49,676 nt of DNA from Erythrobacteraceae bacterium (GTDB lineage: Bacteria; Pseudomonadota; Alphaproteobacteria; Sphingomonadales; Sphingomonadaceae), in NCBI GenBank assembly GCA_002706445.1, contig PALE01000035.1:1-49676 (forward strand). The letters run 5' to 3'. The notes beneath the pieces are model-generated. The model ran no database searches. It was not told where the DNA came from and saw only the letters and a list, made by a program, of their open reading frames with translations. Within the stretch, counting starts at the first letter, position 1, and every line of letters starts with the position of its first letter. Below are positions 34,147 to 43,060 of this stretch, one piece after another. The position numbers and the translations under genes are program-made.

Positions 34147-35043
34147 CTACGCCGCTCTTTTTTGTCTGTCGGCGAATGACACGATAAATTCAGAAGCACG
34201 GCTCGCGGCACTCGCAGCTGCGAAGATCGCCTTGCGGTCGCCCTTCAGGATGCGCAGCCAGCTGTCGATATAGGCCGCATGATCCGCGCGCGGTTCAGCG
34301 GAGATTCCAAGATCACCGCACAGGAACGCTGCGCCAAGCTCTGCCACGAGCTCTTCCATCGCATAGGCATCATCGCCAAATCGTTCGCCGAACGTGCGAT
34401 CGAGACGATGGGACGCACCCGTCCAGTGCGTCAGCTCGTGTAGGAGCGTGGCATACCATGCTTCGGTTGCCGTACCGGATTTCGTGTCGATGAAGCGGAA
34501 GCGATCCGGCATCGTGATAGCATCCTCACGGATGGAATAGAAGGCGCGATCTCCACCTTCGGAGATCTTCGCGCCGGTGGCGGATATAAAAGCTTCGGCG
34601 GAGGCAATCGGATCAACCCGATTGTCTTCGGTGGTGGGCTCGGCGAGCTCATAACCATCGACCTGAGCGATGTTGAACACGCGGGACGCGCGCGCCATGC
34701 AGCGCCGACGACGATCATTGTCGTCGCTGTCATCGGCATCATCACTGTCGAATTCGCGGTAGAAAACGATTAGCGAGGATTTCTCGCCCTTGCGGACTTG
34801 CGCACCTCGATCCTGCCACTGGCGGTATGTGCCCCAAAGGCCGTGATGGTAGCCAAAGGCATCAGCGGCGGCCCAGAGGGCAACGGTGTTGACGCCGCGA
34901 TAGGCATTGCCAGATGCCACATTGACGGGTCGCATGATGTTCGCGCCCGAACGGTGCCAAGGCATTTTAAGCTTGCCAGCTCCAGCATCGATAGCGGCGA
35001 TGATGTGATTGGTGATAAGCCTCTCAAGCTTTGCGAGGCTCAA
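34147..35043 (-). CDS. ArdC-like anti-restriction protein with zincin metallopeptidase domain
   Basis: The 298-residue protein has an ArdC-type N-terminal ssDNA-binding domain (LERLITNHIIAAIDAG, PWHRSG, NAYRGVNTVALW, GLWGTYRQWQDRGAQVRKGEKSS pattern) and a C-terminal metallopeptidase-like domain with HELTHWTGASHR (HELTH near 201-205) and a following EELVAELGAAFL. ArdC proteins occur on conjugative plasmids and ICEs, where some protect incoming DNA from restriction. The only available start is a TTG at 35043, right after a stop in frame, with no good ribosome binding site, so start assignment is weak. It converges with the helicase gene (11-base gap). Confidence 0.85.
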   Translation of the reverse strand: MSLAKLERLITNHIIAAIDAGAGKLKMPWHRSGANIMRPVNVASGNAYRGVNTVALWAAADAFGYHHGLWGTYRQWQDRGAQVRKGEKSSLIVFYREFDSDDADDSDDNDRRRRCMARASRVFNIAQVDGYELAEPTTEDNRVDPIASAEAFISATGAKISEGGDRAFYSIREDAITMPDRFRFIDTKSGTATEAWYATLLHELTHWTGASHRLDRTFGERFGDDAYAMEELVAELGAAFLCGDLGISAEPRADHAAYIDSWLRILKGDRKAIFAAASAASRASEFIVSFADRQKRAA

Positions 35044-35044
35044 A

Positions 35045-35060
35045 GGATCTAGTCAGATCC
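35045..35060. promoter_or_regulatory. Perfect palindrome at the start of the ArdC-like gene
   Basis: GGATCT-AGTC-AGATCC is a perfect six-base inverted repeat immediately upstream of the likely TTG start. Its position would let a bound repressor block transcription or let a hairpin block ribosome access. Which one, if either, is not known. Confidence 0.4.
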
Positions 35061-35120
35061 GTGGAGGCTAAGAGGAGGGGAAGTGCCTGAAAGCTTAATT
35101 TTTTCCGCACCCATTCAAAT

Positions 35121-35642
35121 TCATGCGGATGGAGGCCTGTTCTTATATTTCTGCCGGGTTGGGAACTCATCGCGCCAAAGACTGTTGAACATGTTCTCGG
35201 AAATTGTCCCGATTTCCGAGAGTTGAGATCTGGTTTCCTGAAGCATCTTTGCGCGATTGATTTTCACACCAGGATTGGCTTCACACCAGTCTTTGAAAAA
35301 GCGTTTGACGTCACCGCGCTTTTCTTGCGGAGGATTCTCCGCCACGACGGAGCTGCGGGCCTCGACACAGATGCCACTATAGCCGACTTTTCCGCCATCG
35401 GCGTAGCCAAGCTCGTTGAACCAAATATTGTAAGAGGAGGTAAGCCAGTGCTCGGCCTCAATCTCTTCGAATTCAGAACGAAATCCCCAACGCCCGTAAC
35501 CCACAAGGTCTCCAGCCGCCAACCTAGCGATGACCCTCCCGAAAAGCTCGTCTGCAAGATCGTGGGGGACGTCTGGAAAGCGCCCATATTGATCAAGCAT
35601 TATGCGCTTCGGTTCTTTCCTCCATTTGAAAAATCCGCCCAT
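35121..35642 (-). CDS. Hypothetical island protein
   Basis: A 173-residue protein with a Trp/Gly-rich N-terminal half (WGFRSEFEEIEAEHW) and a charged C-terminal segment (KRFFKDWCEANPGVKINRAKM onwards), which I associate with many uncharacterised alphaproteobacterial accessory proteins and may be a small helical DNA- or protein-binding module. Two ATGs are possible (35642 and 35600); neither has a clear Shine-Dalgarno at normal spacing. It lies upstream of the ArdC-like gene in the same direction and could be its operon partner. Function unknown. Confidence 0.6.
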   Translation of the reverse strand: MGGFFKWRKEPKRIMLDQYGRFPDVPHDLADELFGRVIARLAAGDLVGYGRWGFRSEFEEIEAEHWLTSSYNIWFNELGYADGGKVGYSGICVEARSSVVAENPPQEKRGDVKRFFKDWCEANPGVKINRAKMLQETRSQLSEIGTISENMFNSLWRDEFPTRQKYKNRPPSA

Positions 35643-35764
35643 TCACGATCGTCTGAGTACCATTTGACCGCGTCGGGAAGTGCTGTTCGTGCCATTCCTG
35701 CAAGCTACGCAAGGCTACGGTTTTGGCAAGGAGCGTAACGCCGGATTGATAACGCCGTTTATGT

Positions 35765-35809
35765 GAAGACACGACTGTATTTGGTCCGCAAGCAGACAGT
35801 CGCGTCTTC
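35765..35809. repeat. Long imperfect inverted repeat (hairpin)
   Basis: The arms GAAGACACGACTGT (35765-35778) and ACAGTCGCGTCTTC (35796-35809) form a 14-base stem with a single A-C mismatch around a 17-base loop. It lies downstream of the nitrate operon's last gene and upstream of the island gene at 35642. No T-tract follows on the minus strand, so if it terminates the nitrate transcript it does so without a canonical U-run; it may instead be a REP-like or boundary element. Confidence 0.55.
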
Positions 35810-35879
35810 GCTCATTGCGCACGAAAGCGGAAGCGTGGCCAAACTACCGTAGATTCGTTCGCTAAAGATACGGGGCTAG

Positions 35880-36791
35880 TCAGAACTTCAATTCCAGAAG
35901 AGCGGAAAGTGCTTCGCCTTGCATGCATGGCAATACCAAGTCTGCTGCATGCATTCCCGGACCCGCGGCGTCTGATTTCGTCAGCGACGGAGTGCGGCTT
36001 GTCCTTGCTTCTCCCAGGAGGCCGACATCGAGCGGATGCGTAATCTTTCTGAATTCCGCCGCCAAATCTGTGCCGCTCTCACAATATCCTCCCCCAAAGG
36101 CATACGTTCCTTTGATCTCGTCGGGCAGCCAAAGAGTGAAGCGCTGCGCAATCGGCGAGCTTTGTGCCGATAGTAGCACGAGCACCCAGTGATCGGGGCC
36201 GCGGGTGCTGACTGGGATGCCGACGCCGCGGCCAATGCCGATCTTGGCCGCATCATCGCGCCGCAGAAAGGCTTCGCTGCGGCCCAGATCCTCCATGATC
36301 AGTGGTAGACCGCTGTCCCACACGATCCCAGGCAGCCCGATTTTTCGCGAAAACTGAGTGTGGCGGGCGGAGAACTTGAATTTCTCGGCGCGGCCGAAAT
36401 AGCCGTCGTATAGCGCCATCTGCGGCTCGCCAGCGGGCGCGTGCCACAATTCGATCGCGCCGACATGGTGAGCGTTGTCGCCGCAGAATAACACGGTCAC
36501 CGCAGTTAGATCATTGCCGTTGAAATGAGGGATCGCAGTGGCGCTTGTGAGGCCGACCGTCATCGCCTCTTCGCCGCGCTTGAAATAGGAATTGCCGAGA
36601 TCCTTGAGCATAAGTGGATGCCCTGCCGCCCAGCACTTGCCCGGCAGTCCTTCGTCATAGGCGAACTGCATGCCGCGGCTGATCCGCTCAAAATAGTCGA
36701 GCTCACCATAATAGCCGGTCTTGAGCGTCAGCTTGGTCCGTGCTGCATTGGGCACCCAGATTTCGACGGCCTTAATGAAGGTCGATGTCAT
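35880..36791 (-). CDS. Tandem GAF-domain protein at the end of the nitrate operon
   Basis: This 303-residue cytoplasmic protein contains two GAF-like domains that are recognisable duplicates. LPGKCWAAGHPLMLKDLG in the first (about 49-66) aligns with LPGIVWDSGLPLIMEDLG in the second (about 153-170), each followed by a basic segment and a G..S/G.AIP strand. No output domain (kinase, HTH, GGDEF) is present. Its ATG overlaps the cobA stop (ATGA), tying it to nitrate assimilation. GAF domains bind small molecules or redox cofactors; a role in sensing nitrate, nitrite or NO, or as a partner for a regulator, is inference. Confidence 0.78.
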   Translation of the reverse strand: MTSTFIKAVEIWVPNAARTKLTLKTGYYGELDYFERISRGMQFAYDEGLPGKCWAAGHPLMLKDLGNSYFKRGEEAMTVGLTSATAIPHFNGNDLTAVTVLFCGDNAHHVGAIELWHAPAGEPQMALYDGYFGRAEKFKFSARHTQFSRKIGLPGIVWDSGLPLIMEDLGRSEAFLRRDDAAKIGIGRGVGIPVSTRGPDHWVLVLLSAQSSPIAQRFTLWLPDEIKGTYAFGGGYCESGTDLAAEFRKITHPLDVGLLGEARTSRTPSLTKSDAAGPGMHAADLVLPCMQGEALSALLELKF

Positions 36792-37564
36792 TCGACTTCT
36801 CCGGCGTGTAGCTCCGCCTCGACTGCCGACACATTTGCGCGACCACCGCCGAGCGCTTCGCCGATCAGGATCAGCGCAGGTCCGTCACCCAACGCGGTAC
36901 GGGCTGCCAGCGGGAGTAAGTCGAGACGAGTCAGAAAGTGACCACCATCGGGCAGGCTGGCGTTCTCAACCAGCGCAACGGGAGTGGCAGGCGAGAGCCC
37001 CGCGCCAATTAGTCCGGCGGCGACCTCGCCCGCAGCAGCCTGGCCCATATAGACCGCGAGCGTCGCCTGCGGATCGGCAAGCGCCTCCCAATCGAGCGCG
37101 ACTGTCTGGCCCTTTTTGGTATGGGCGGTCACGAAGGTGAGCCGTCGCGCCAGCCCACGAAGCGTCAGCGACAGGCCGAGATCAGCCGCTGCTGCACTCG
37201 CTGCTGTGATGCCAGGGCAAATCCGCACACGCACACCGGCAGCGCGGCAAGCCTCAATTTCCTCGCTGGCGCGCGCGAATATCGCCGGATCACCGCCTTT
37301 GAGCCGCACAACGCTTTCGCCCGCCAGCGCCGCATCGACAATCAGCGCGTCGATGGTCTTCTGATCCTTCGAGTGTCGGCCCGAGCGCTTGCCTACAGGA
37401 ATCAGCCGCACGTCAGTGGGGATCAGAGCGAGCACGCCAGGGCCGACCAGTGCATCGTAGAATACCACGGTCGCCGCTTGCAGCAGTCGCTCGGCTTTGC
37501 GCGTCAGGAGATAGGGATCGCCCGGCCCTGCGCCCACCAGCCACACTTCACCCGGTACAATCAT
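36788..37564 (-). CDS. cobA: Uroporphyrinogen-III C-methyltransferase
   Basis: The 258-residue SUMT enzyme methylates uroporphyrinogen III twice with SAM to give precorrin-2, the precursor of sirohaem (needed by NirB) and cobalamin. Family motifs are VWLVGAGPGDPYLLT at the N-terminus, the VRLKGGDPAIFAR loop and AVYMGQAAAGEVA. It is the single-domain form, not fused to a CysG dehydrogenase/ferrochelatase, so those steps must be done elsewhere. The ATG at 37564 overlaps the nasA stop (ATGA); a longer in-frame extension upstream lies inside nasA and is excluded. Confidence 0.93.
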   Translation of the reverse strand: MIVPGEVWLVGAGPGDPYLLTRKAERLLQAATVVFYDALVGPGVLALIPTDVRLIPVGKRSGRHSKDQKTIDALIVDAALAGESVVRLKGGDPAIFARASEEIEACRAAGVRVRICPGITAASAAAADLGLSLTLRGLARRLTFVTAHTKKGQTVALDWEALADPQATLAVYMGQAAAGEVAAGLIGAGLSPATPVALVENASLPDGGHFLTRLDLLPLAARTALGDGPALILIGEALGGGRANVSAVEAELHAGEVE

Positions 37565-40167
37565 AGTGCTTCCTCCGAAGTCTTTGCCTTTGCCGCCTCG
37601 ATCAGTTTTGCGATCAGCGGACGGCACGAACCGCAATTGGTTCCCGCGCAGGTCCTCTCCCCAATCGCTTTGACGCTTTCCGCGCCCTCACAGGCGGCGG
37701 CGAGGATCGTCTTCTCGCCGACATCGTGGCAGACGCATACGAGCGCGCCGCGATCAGGCATCGGCACTGAAGGGCGTCCGGCAAGCAATTCGATGGTTGA
37801 GGCATCGGGGGCAGCGAACTGCCGTTCGATCCAGTCGCGTGCGGGGAGTTTTCCGCTGCGGGTTAGGTAGAGCGCCGCGATCAACTCGCCAGAATCTTCT
37901 TCGACCATAATGCGAAGCATGCCGCGCGTCCGGTCGCTGACCTCGTTGCGCGATCCTTCGGGAAGCAGTGCGTCGATATCGACTGTGCCCAGCCCTGCCA
38001 GCTCGGTCAGCCAGCCGCCCTTGATCCGCGCGCGCGTCCAATAGGTGCAGGCGGGCGCAACCTGCTCCCGCGTGACCAGAAAGGCGCGCCAGTCGGGCAC
38101 AAAGGGCACGACCGAAGCGGCGACGTTCTTGAAGGCGGGCTGGCCCGAGATCGGGTCGGTCACCGGATCGACAAGCGCCCCGGTGCGACCTCCGCTCGAA
38201 GTGGCGTCAGTGAAGTGCATAGGCACGAAGACCTCGCCAGCGGCCTGCGTATCGACCACACTCACGCGGAAGATGCTCTTCCCGCTCGCACTGGTCACCG
38301 TGGCGAGGCCGCCATCGGCGAGACCGCTTTCCTTGGCATCAGTCGCGGTGATTTCGAGCAAAGGTTCGCGCCGGTGCTGCGAGAGCGTGGGTGAAAGGCC
38401 TGTCCGCGTCATCGTGTGCCAATGGTCGCGGTAGCGCCCGGTGTTGAGCCGCAGCTTTTGTTCACCATCGACTTCGCCCGGCGTCGGTGGAACGACGCTG
38501 ACGAGCTGAGCCTTGCCGCTAGCCGTGGGAAAGCCGTCGGCGAGTGGGAAGGTTCCGCCCCAGCGGAATGGCGCCATGGCGTCATAGGCTTCGTCGCTGC
38601 ACCCGGCCCATTGGGTGAGGTCGAGCCGCTTGCCGAACTGCACCGCCAGCGCGGTCATCGCGGCGTATTCGCGGAAGACGGCGGCGGCATTGTCGAAGGC
38701 GAAGGCCTCGCCGTGGCCTAGACGCTTCGCAACCTCTGCGATGATCTCCCAGTCGGCGCGCGCCTCGCCGGGGGGGGCGAAGAGCGCGCGCTGGCGGCTC
38801 ACCATGCGCTCCGAATTGGTGACGGTGCCGTCCTTCTCCCCCCAACCGAGCGCCGGGAGACGGATGTGCGCAAGCCGCGCGGTGTCAGTGTCGGCGATGA
38901 TATCGCTCACGACAACCGTCGGGCAGCGCGCCAGCGCCTCGCGCACGAAGCCAGCATCGGGCATCGATACGGCAGGGTTGGTTGCCACCACCCAGAGGAA
39001 CTTGATCTGCCCCGAATGCACCGCGCGGAACATCTCGACCGCCTTGAGGCCCGGTTCGGTGCACAGTTTGCCAGACTGCCAGAACCCCGCGACAGCCTGG
39101 CGTTCCTTGACTGAAAAGCCGAGGTGACAGGCCAGCATATTGGCCAGCCCGCCGACTTCGCGTCCGCCCATGGCGTTGGGCTGGCCGGTGATCGAGAACG
39201 GTCCTGCGCCTTCGCGATTAATCCGCCCGGTCGCGAGGTGGAAGTTGATGATCGCATTGCCCTTGTCGGTCCCCCCGACCGACTGGTTCGCGCCCTGACT
39301 GAAGAGGGTGACGGTCCGCGAGTGCGCGGCGACGAGTTCGACGAACGCTTCGAAAGCTTCGGCAGGAACGCCGGGATCGCAATCGAGTGTGTCCCAGAAC
39401 CCTGAGGGGAGTACGCAAGATTCGGCGAGGAAATTCTGGTCGATCGCGCCACGCTCGAACATTCGGCCGAGCAAGGCGTTGAACAGCGCAACGTCACGAT
39501 CGGGCGCGATGGCCAGGTGAAGATCGGCGCATTGCGCAGTTTCGGTGCGGCGCGGATCGATAACCACCAGCTTGGTCCCGCGGCGTTCGCGAGCGGCTTC
39601 GATGCGCTGCCAGATAACCGGGTGACACCATGCGGTGTTCGAGCCGACCAGCACGATCAGGTCCGCAGCCTCCAGATCGTCATAGGTGCAAGGGACGACA
39701 TCTTCGCCGAACGCGCGATTGTGCGCTGCCACCGCGCTCGCCATGCATAGCCGCGAATTGGTGTCGATATTGGCGGTGCCGACAAAACCCTTGGCGAGTT
39801 TGTTGGCGACATAATAGTCCTCGGTCAGCAGCTGGCCCGAGACGTAGAGTGCGACGCTGTCGGGTCCGTGCTGCGCGATGCAAGCGCGCATCCGCCCTGC
39901 GACCTCACCCAGCGCGGTGTCCCATCCGACGCGCTCTTCGCCAATCATCGGGTGAAGCAAGCGCCCCTCCAGCCCGACCGTCTCGCCGAGATGCGTGCCC
40001 TTCGAACACAGTCTGCCGCGATTGGCAGGGTGGTCGGGGTCGCCCTCGACCTCGACAGAGCGCGGCCCGGTCACCTTTGCCGATATTCCGCAACCTACAC
40101 CGCAATAGGGGCAGGTGGTGCGCTGGGCGCAGGCACTGGTCCCGATTGCTGGTGATGGCTTCCTCAT
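37561..40167 (-). CDS. nasA: Assimilatory nitrate reductase catalytic subunit
   Basis: The 868-residue molybdoenzyme reduces nitrate to nitrite in the cytoplasm. The N-terminus holds a [4Fe-4S] motif (C19, C22 and C26 in TCPYCGVGCG, with a fourth Cys in RLCSKG) and the bis-MGD binding fold (GRINREGAGPFSITGQPNAMGGREVGG). The extreme C-terminus carries a BFD-like [2Fe-2S] domain (VCVCHDVGE and CAGTNCGSCRP), as in NasA/NarB proteins that receive electrons directly. Start at the ATG 40167. It overlaps cobA downstream and follows nirD by 22 bases. Confidence 0.95.
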   Translation of the reverse strand: MRKPSPAIGTSACAQRTTCPYCGVGCGISAKVTGPRSVEVEGDPDHPANRGRLCSKGTHLGETVGLEGRLLHPMIGEERVGWDTALGEVAGRMRACIAQHGPDSVALYVSGQLLTEDYYVANKLAKGFVGTANIDTNSRLCMASAVAAHNRAFGEDVVPCTYDDLEAADLIVLVGSNTAWCHPVIWQRIEAARERRGTKLVVIDPRRTETAQCADLHLAIAPDRDVALFNALLGRMFERGAIDQNFLAESCVLPSGFWDTLDCDPGVPAEAFEAFVELVAAHSRTVTLFSQGANQSVGGTDKGNAIINFHLATGRINREGAGPFSITGQPNAMGGREVGGLANMLACHLGFSVKERQAVAGFWQSGKLCTEPGLKAVEMFRAVHSGQIKFLWVVATNPAVSMPDAGFVREALARCPTVVVSDIIADTDTARLAHIRLPALGWGEKDGTVTNSERMVSRQRALFAPPGEARADWEIIAEVAKRLGHGEAFAFDNAAAVFREYAAMTALAVQFGKRLDLTQWAGCSDEAYDAMAPFRWGGTFPLADGFPTASGKAQLVSVVPPTPGEVDGEQKLRLNTGRYRDHWHTMTRTGLSPTLSQHRREPLLEITATDAKESGLADGGLATVTSASGKSIFRVSVVDTQAAGEVFVPMHFTDATSSGGRTGALVDPVTDPISGQPAFKNVAASVVPFVPDWRAFLVTREQVAPACTYWTRARIKGGWLTELAGLGTVDIDALLPEGSRNEVSDRTRGMLRIMVEEDSGELIAALYLTRSGKLPARDWIERQFAAPDASTIELLAGRPSVPMPDRGALVCVCHDVGEKTILAAACEGAESVKAIGERTCAGTNCGSCRPLIAKLIEAAKAKTSEEAL

Positions 40168-40189
40168 GGTCAATCTCCGGCTGCCCCGA

Positions 40190-40546
40190 TCACGCTTCGG
40201 CTCTCGAACCCGCCAGAGCTTCCTTGCGTGAGATGTAGATGCGGCCCCCATCGAGCTTGATTGGGATGGTGGGCGTGCAGCCCTTGTCTTCGCCCAGCGC
40301 CTCGCCGCTGCGCAGCGAGATGCGCCAGTTGTGCAAGGGGCACGATACGCTGTCGCCGTGGATGATGCCTTGGCTCAACGGCCCGTGCTTGTGCGGGCAT
40401 TTGTTGACGAGGGCATAGACCTCGCCGCGCATGGTGCGAAAAACCGCGATCTCCTCGCCGCCTTGCACCGGAAGCGTGCGCGCGGTGCCCGGTTCGATGT
40501 GCGAGGCGAGGCCGATGTCGATCCAGCGTGCATCTTGGGTCATCAT
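40190..40546 (-). CDS. nirD: Nitrite reductase small subunit, Rieske type
   Basis: The 118-residue NirD has a Rieske-type [2Fe-2S] site: C50 and H52 in CPHKHGPLS, and C69 and H72 in CPLHNW. It partners NirB in the NAD(P)H-dependent reduction of nitrite to ammonium. The ATG overlaps the nirB stop in ATGA. The intact Rieske ligands are worth noting, as NirD of enterobacteria lacks the cluster ligands. Confidence 0.94.
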   Translation of the reverse strand: MMTQDARWIDIGLASHIEPGTARTLPVQGGEEIAVFRTMRGEVYALVNKCPHKHGPLSQGIIHGDSVSCPLHNWRISLRSGEALGEDKGCTPTIPIKLDGGRIYISRKEALAGSRAEA

Positions 40547-43041
40547 GCGATCTCCAGATTGAACGGACGGATTTCGCCGAGATGCGCGTGGAGGTCTCGC
40601 CGCTCACCCTTGGCGCGGCGCTCCCACGGATCGTCCTGCATGAACTGCTGCGAGTACCGGAACCGCGCGGCGAGCACGGGAACCGATTGCGGATCGTCCA
40701 GCAGCTCGGCCTTGATCCAGTCGAGGCCCTTGCGTTCGAGCCATGGGGCGGTGCGCTCAAGATAGTGCGCATCCTCACGGTAAAGCTGGATGAGCGCGGC
40801 GCAGTAATCGAGCGCCTCTTCCTCGGTTTCAACCTTGCAGAGCAGGTCGGTGGCGCGGACCTTGATCCCGCCATTGCCGCCGATGTGGAGTTCGTATCCG
40901 CTCTCGACACAGACGACGCCAAAATCCTTGATCGTCGCCTCGGCGCAATTGCGCGGGCAGCCGCTCACGGCGATCTTGAACTTGTGCGGCATCCAGCTGC
41001 CCCACGTCATCCGTTCGATCTTGATTCCGAGGCCGGTCGAATCCTGCGTTCCAAAGCGGCACCATTCGGAGCCTACGCAAGTCTTCACCGTGCGCAAGCT
41101 CTTGCCATAGGCGTGGCCCGAGACCATTCCGGCCGCGTTGAGATCGGCCCAAACCGCGGGCAAATCCTCCTTCTTGATCCCGAAGATATCGAGCCGCTGC
41201 CCGCCGGTAACCTTGACCAGCGGCGCGTTGTATTTCTCGACCACGTCGGCAATCGCGCGCAGCTCGGTCGGGTTGGTCACCCCGCCCCACATGCGCGGGA
41301 CGACCGAATAGGTGCCGTCCTTCTGGATATTCGCGTGCAGTCGTTCGTTGACGAAGCGGCTCTTCTGGTCGTCCTCATATTCGCCCGGCCATGCGCACAG
41401 CAGGTAATAGTTGAACGCGGGGCGACACGAGGAACAGCCTTCGGGCGTGGTCCAGTGCAGCTCCTGCATGACTTCTGGGATAGCCTTGAGTTCCTTCTCG
41501 AAAATCAAGCGCCGCACATCGTCGTGGCCGAAGCTGGTGCATTTGCACATGGTCTTGACCGTGCGCTCGCCGCCATATTGGTCGCCGAGCGTCAGGCTCA
41601 GCAGTGCCTCGCACGTATCGGTGCACGAACCGCAGCTGGCCGAGGCCTTGCAGCTGGCACGCAGTGCGTCGATCGTGTGCGCGCCGGCGGCGATTGTCTG
41701 GACGATCCTGCCTTTGGAGACGCCGTTGCAGCCGCAGATTTCTGCGTCGTCCGACAATGCGGCAACGGCTTCGCTAGGGTCCGCAAGCGCGCCCCCCGTG
41801 GTGAAGGCCTGACCGAAGATCAGCCCTTCGCGGATATCGGAAATATCGGCTTCCTTGCGCAGTTGGTCGAAGTACCAACTGCCGTCAGCGGTATCGCCAT
41901 AGAGCACTGCGCCGATGATTTTGTCGTCTTTGATGACCAGCCGCTTGTACACCCCGCGCGCGGCGTCGCGCATCACGATATCCTCGCAGCCTTCGCCGCC
42001 CGAAAAGTCGCCCGCAGAGAAAACGTCGATGCCGCTGACCTTGAGCTTGGTCGAGGTGACCGAACCTTCATAGGCGCTGTCGGTGTCGGTCAGTTGGTCG
42101 GCGAGCGCGCGGCACATCTCCCACAGCGGGGCGACAAGGCCGTAGCACTGGCCCCGGTGCTGAACGCATTCGCCCACGGCGAGCACGTCGGGATCGGAGG
42201 TGACCATCTGGTCGTTGACGACGATCCCGCGCTCGCATTCGAGCCCGGCAGTATTGGCGAGCGAGGTCGCGGGGCGAATGCCGACTGCCATAACGACAAT
42301 GTCGGCCTTGATCCGCATGCCGTCTTCTAGTTCGACCGCAGCAACGTGACCGTCCGCACCAAGGATCTGCTTGGTGTTGGCTCCTGTCAGAATGGTCTGA
42401 CCGCGCCGCTCCAGTTCTTGCTTGAGGAGGTAACCCGCCGCCTCGTCAAGCTGGCGCTCCATCAGCGTCGGCATGAGGTGGATGACAGTGACCTTCATGC
42501 CCCGCAGCGTCAGCCCATGCGCAGCTTCGAGGCCGAGGAGGCCGCCGCCGATTACCACTGCCTCACCACCGCCTGCAGCCGCTGCGAGCATCTTCTCAAC
42601 ATCGTCGAGATCGCGGAATGTGATGACCCCGTTCAGATCCTTGCCCGGCACCGGAATGATGAAGGGGTCGGAACCGGTCGCGATCAGCAGCTTGTCATAG
42701 GCCACGACCTTACCAGACTGGCTGGTGACGGTCTTGGCGTCGCGGTCAATCTGCTGGACCGGATCGCCCGAGAGCAGTTCGATGCCATTGTCGGCGTACC
42801 ATTCGGCGCTGTTGATTACGATCTCGTCGAACGTCTTGTCGCCCGCCAGCACCGGCGAGAGCATGATGCGATCATAGTTCACGCGCGGTTCCGCGCCGAT
42901 GATGGTGATCGCATAGCGTTCGGCATCGCGCTCGAGCACCTCCTCGACAGCGCGGCATCCCGCCATGCCGTTGCCGATCACAACCAGCCGCTCACGCTTT
43001 CGCGTGGTGGGTGGATGTTCGATCGAAGTTTGCGCGTTCAT
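40543..43041 (-). CDS. nirB: Nitrite reductase [NAD(P)H] large subunit
   Basis: The 832-residue NirB converts nitrite to ammonium. The FAD/NAD(P)-binding oxidoreductase half begins with LVVIGNGMAGCRAVEEVL and includes AVVIGGGLLGLEAAHGL. Next comes a BFD-like [2Fe-2S] domain (CGCNGVSKG). The C-terminal sirohaem/[4Fe-4S] half has CVGSEWCRFGTQDS and SGCPRNCAEA as cluster ligands. Sirohaem supply is provided in part by cobA in the same operon. It starts 19 bases after the channel gene. Confidence 0.95.
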   Translation of the reverse strand: MNAQTSIEHPPTTRKRERLVVIGNGMAGCRAVEEVLERDAERYAITIIGAEPRVNYDRIMLSPVLAGDKTFDEIVINSAEWYADNGIELLSGDPVQQIDRDAKTVTSQSGKVVAYDKLLIATGSDPFIIPVPGKDLNGVITFRDLDDVEKMLAAAAGGGEAVVIGGGLLGLEAAHGLTLRGMKVTVIHLMPTLMERQLDEAAGYLLKQELERRGQTILTGANTKQILGADGHVAAVELEDGMRIKADIVVMAVGIRPATSLANTAGLECERGIVVNDQMVTSDPDVLAVGECVQHRGQCYGLVAPLWEMCRALADQLTDTDSAYEGSVTSTKLKVSGIDVFSAGDFSGGEGCEDIVMRDAARGVYKRLVIKDDKIIGAVLYGDTADGSWYFDQLRKEADISDIREGLIFGQAFTTGGALADPSEAVAALSDDAEICGCNGVSKGRIVQTIAAGAHTIDALRASCKASASCGSCTDTCEALLSLTLGDQYGGERTVKTMCKCTSFGHDDVRRLIFEKELKAIPEVMQELHWTTPEGCSSCRPAFNYYLLCAWPGEYEDDQKSRFVNERLHANIQKDGTYSVVPRMWGGVTNPTELRAIADVVEKYNAPLVKVTGGQRLDIFGIKKEDLPAVWADLNAAGMVSGHAYGKSLRTVKTCVGSEWCRFGTQDSTGLGIKIERMTWGSWMPHKFKIAVSGCPRNCAEATIKDFGVVCVESGYELHIGGNGGIKVRATDLLCKVETEEEALDYCAALIQLYREDAHYLERTAPWLERKGLDWIKAELLDDPQSVPVLAARFRYSQQFMQDDPWERRAKGERRDLHAHLGEIRPFNLEIA

Positions 43042-43060
43042 TGGCTTGTCCTTCGTTCAC

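Noticed and set aside
29143..35880. Complete prophage or integrative element
   Set aside because: No integrase, relaxase, structural phage gene or matched direct repeats at the two ends were found; only an accessory island can be claimed.
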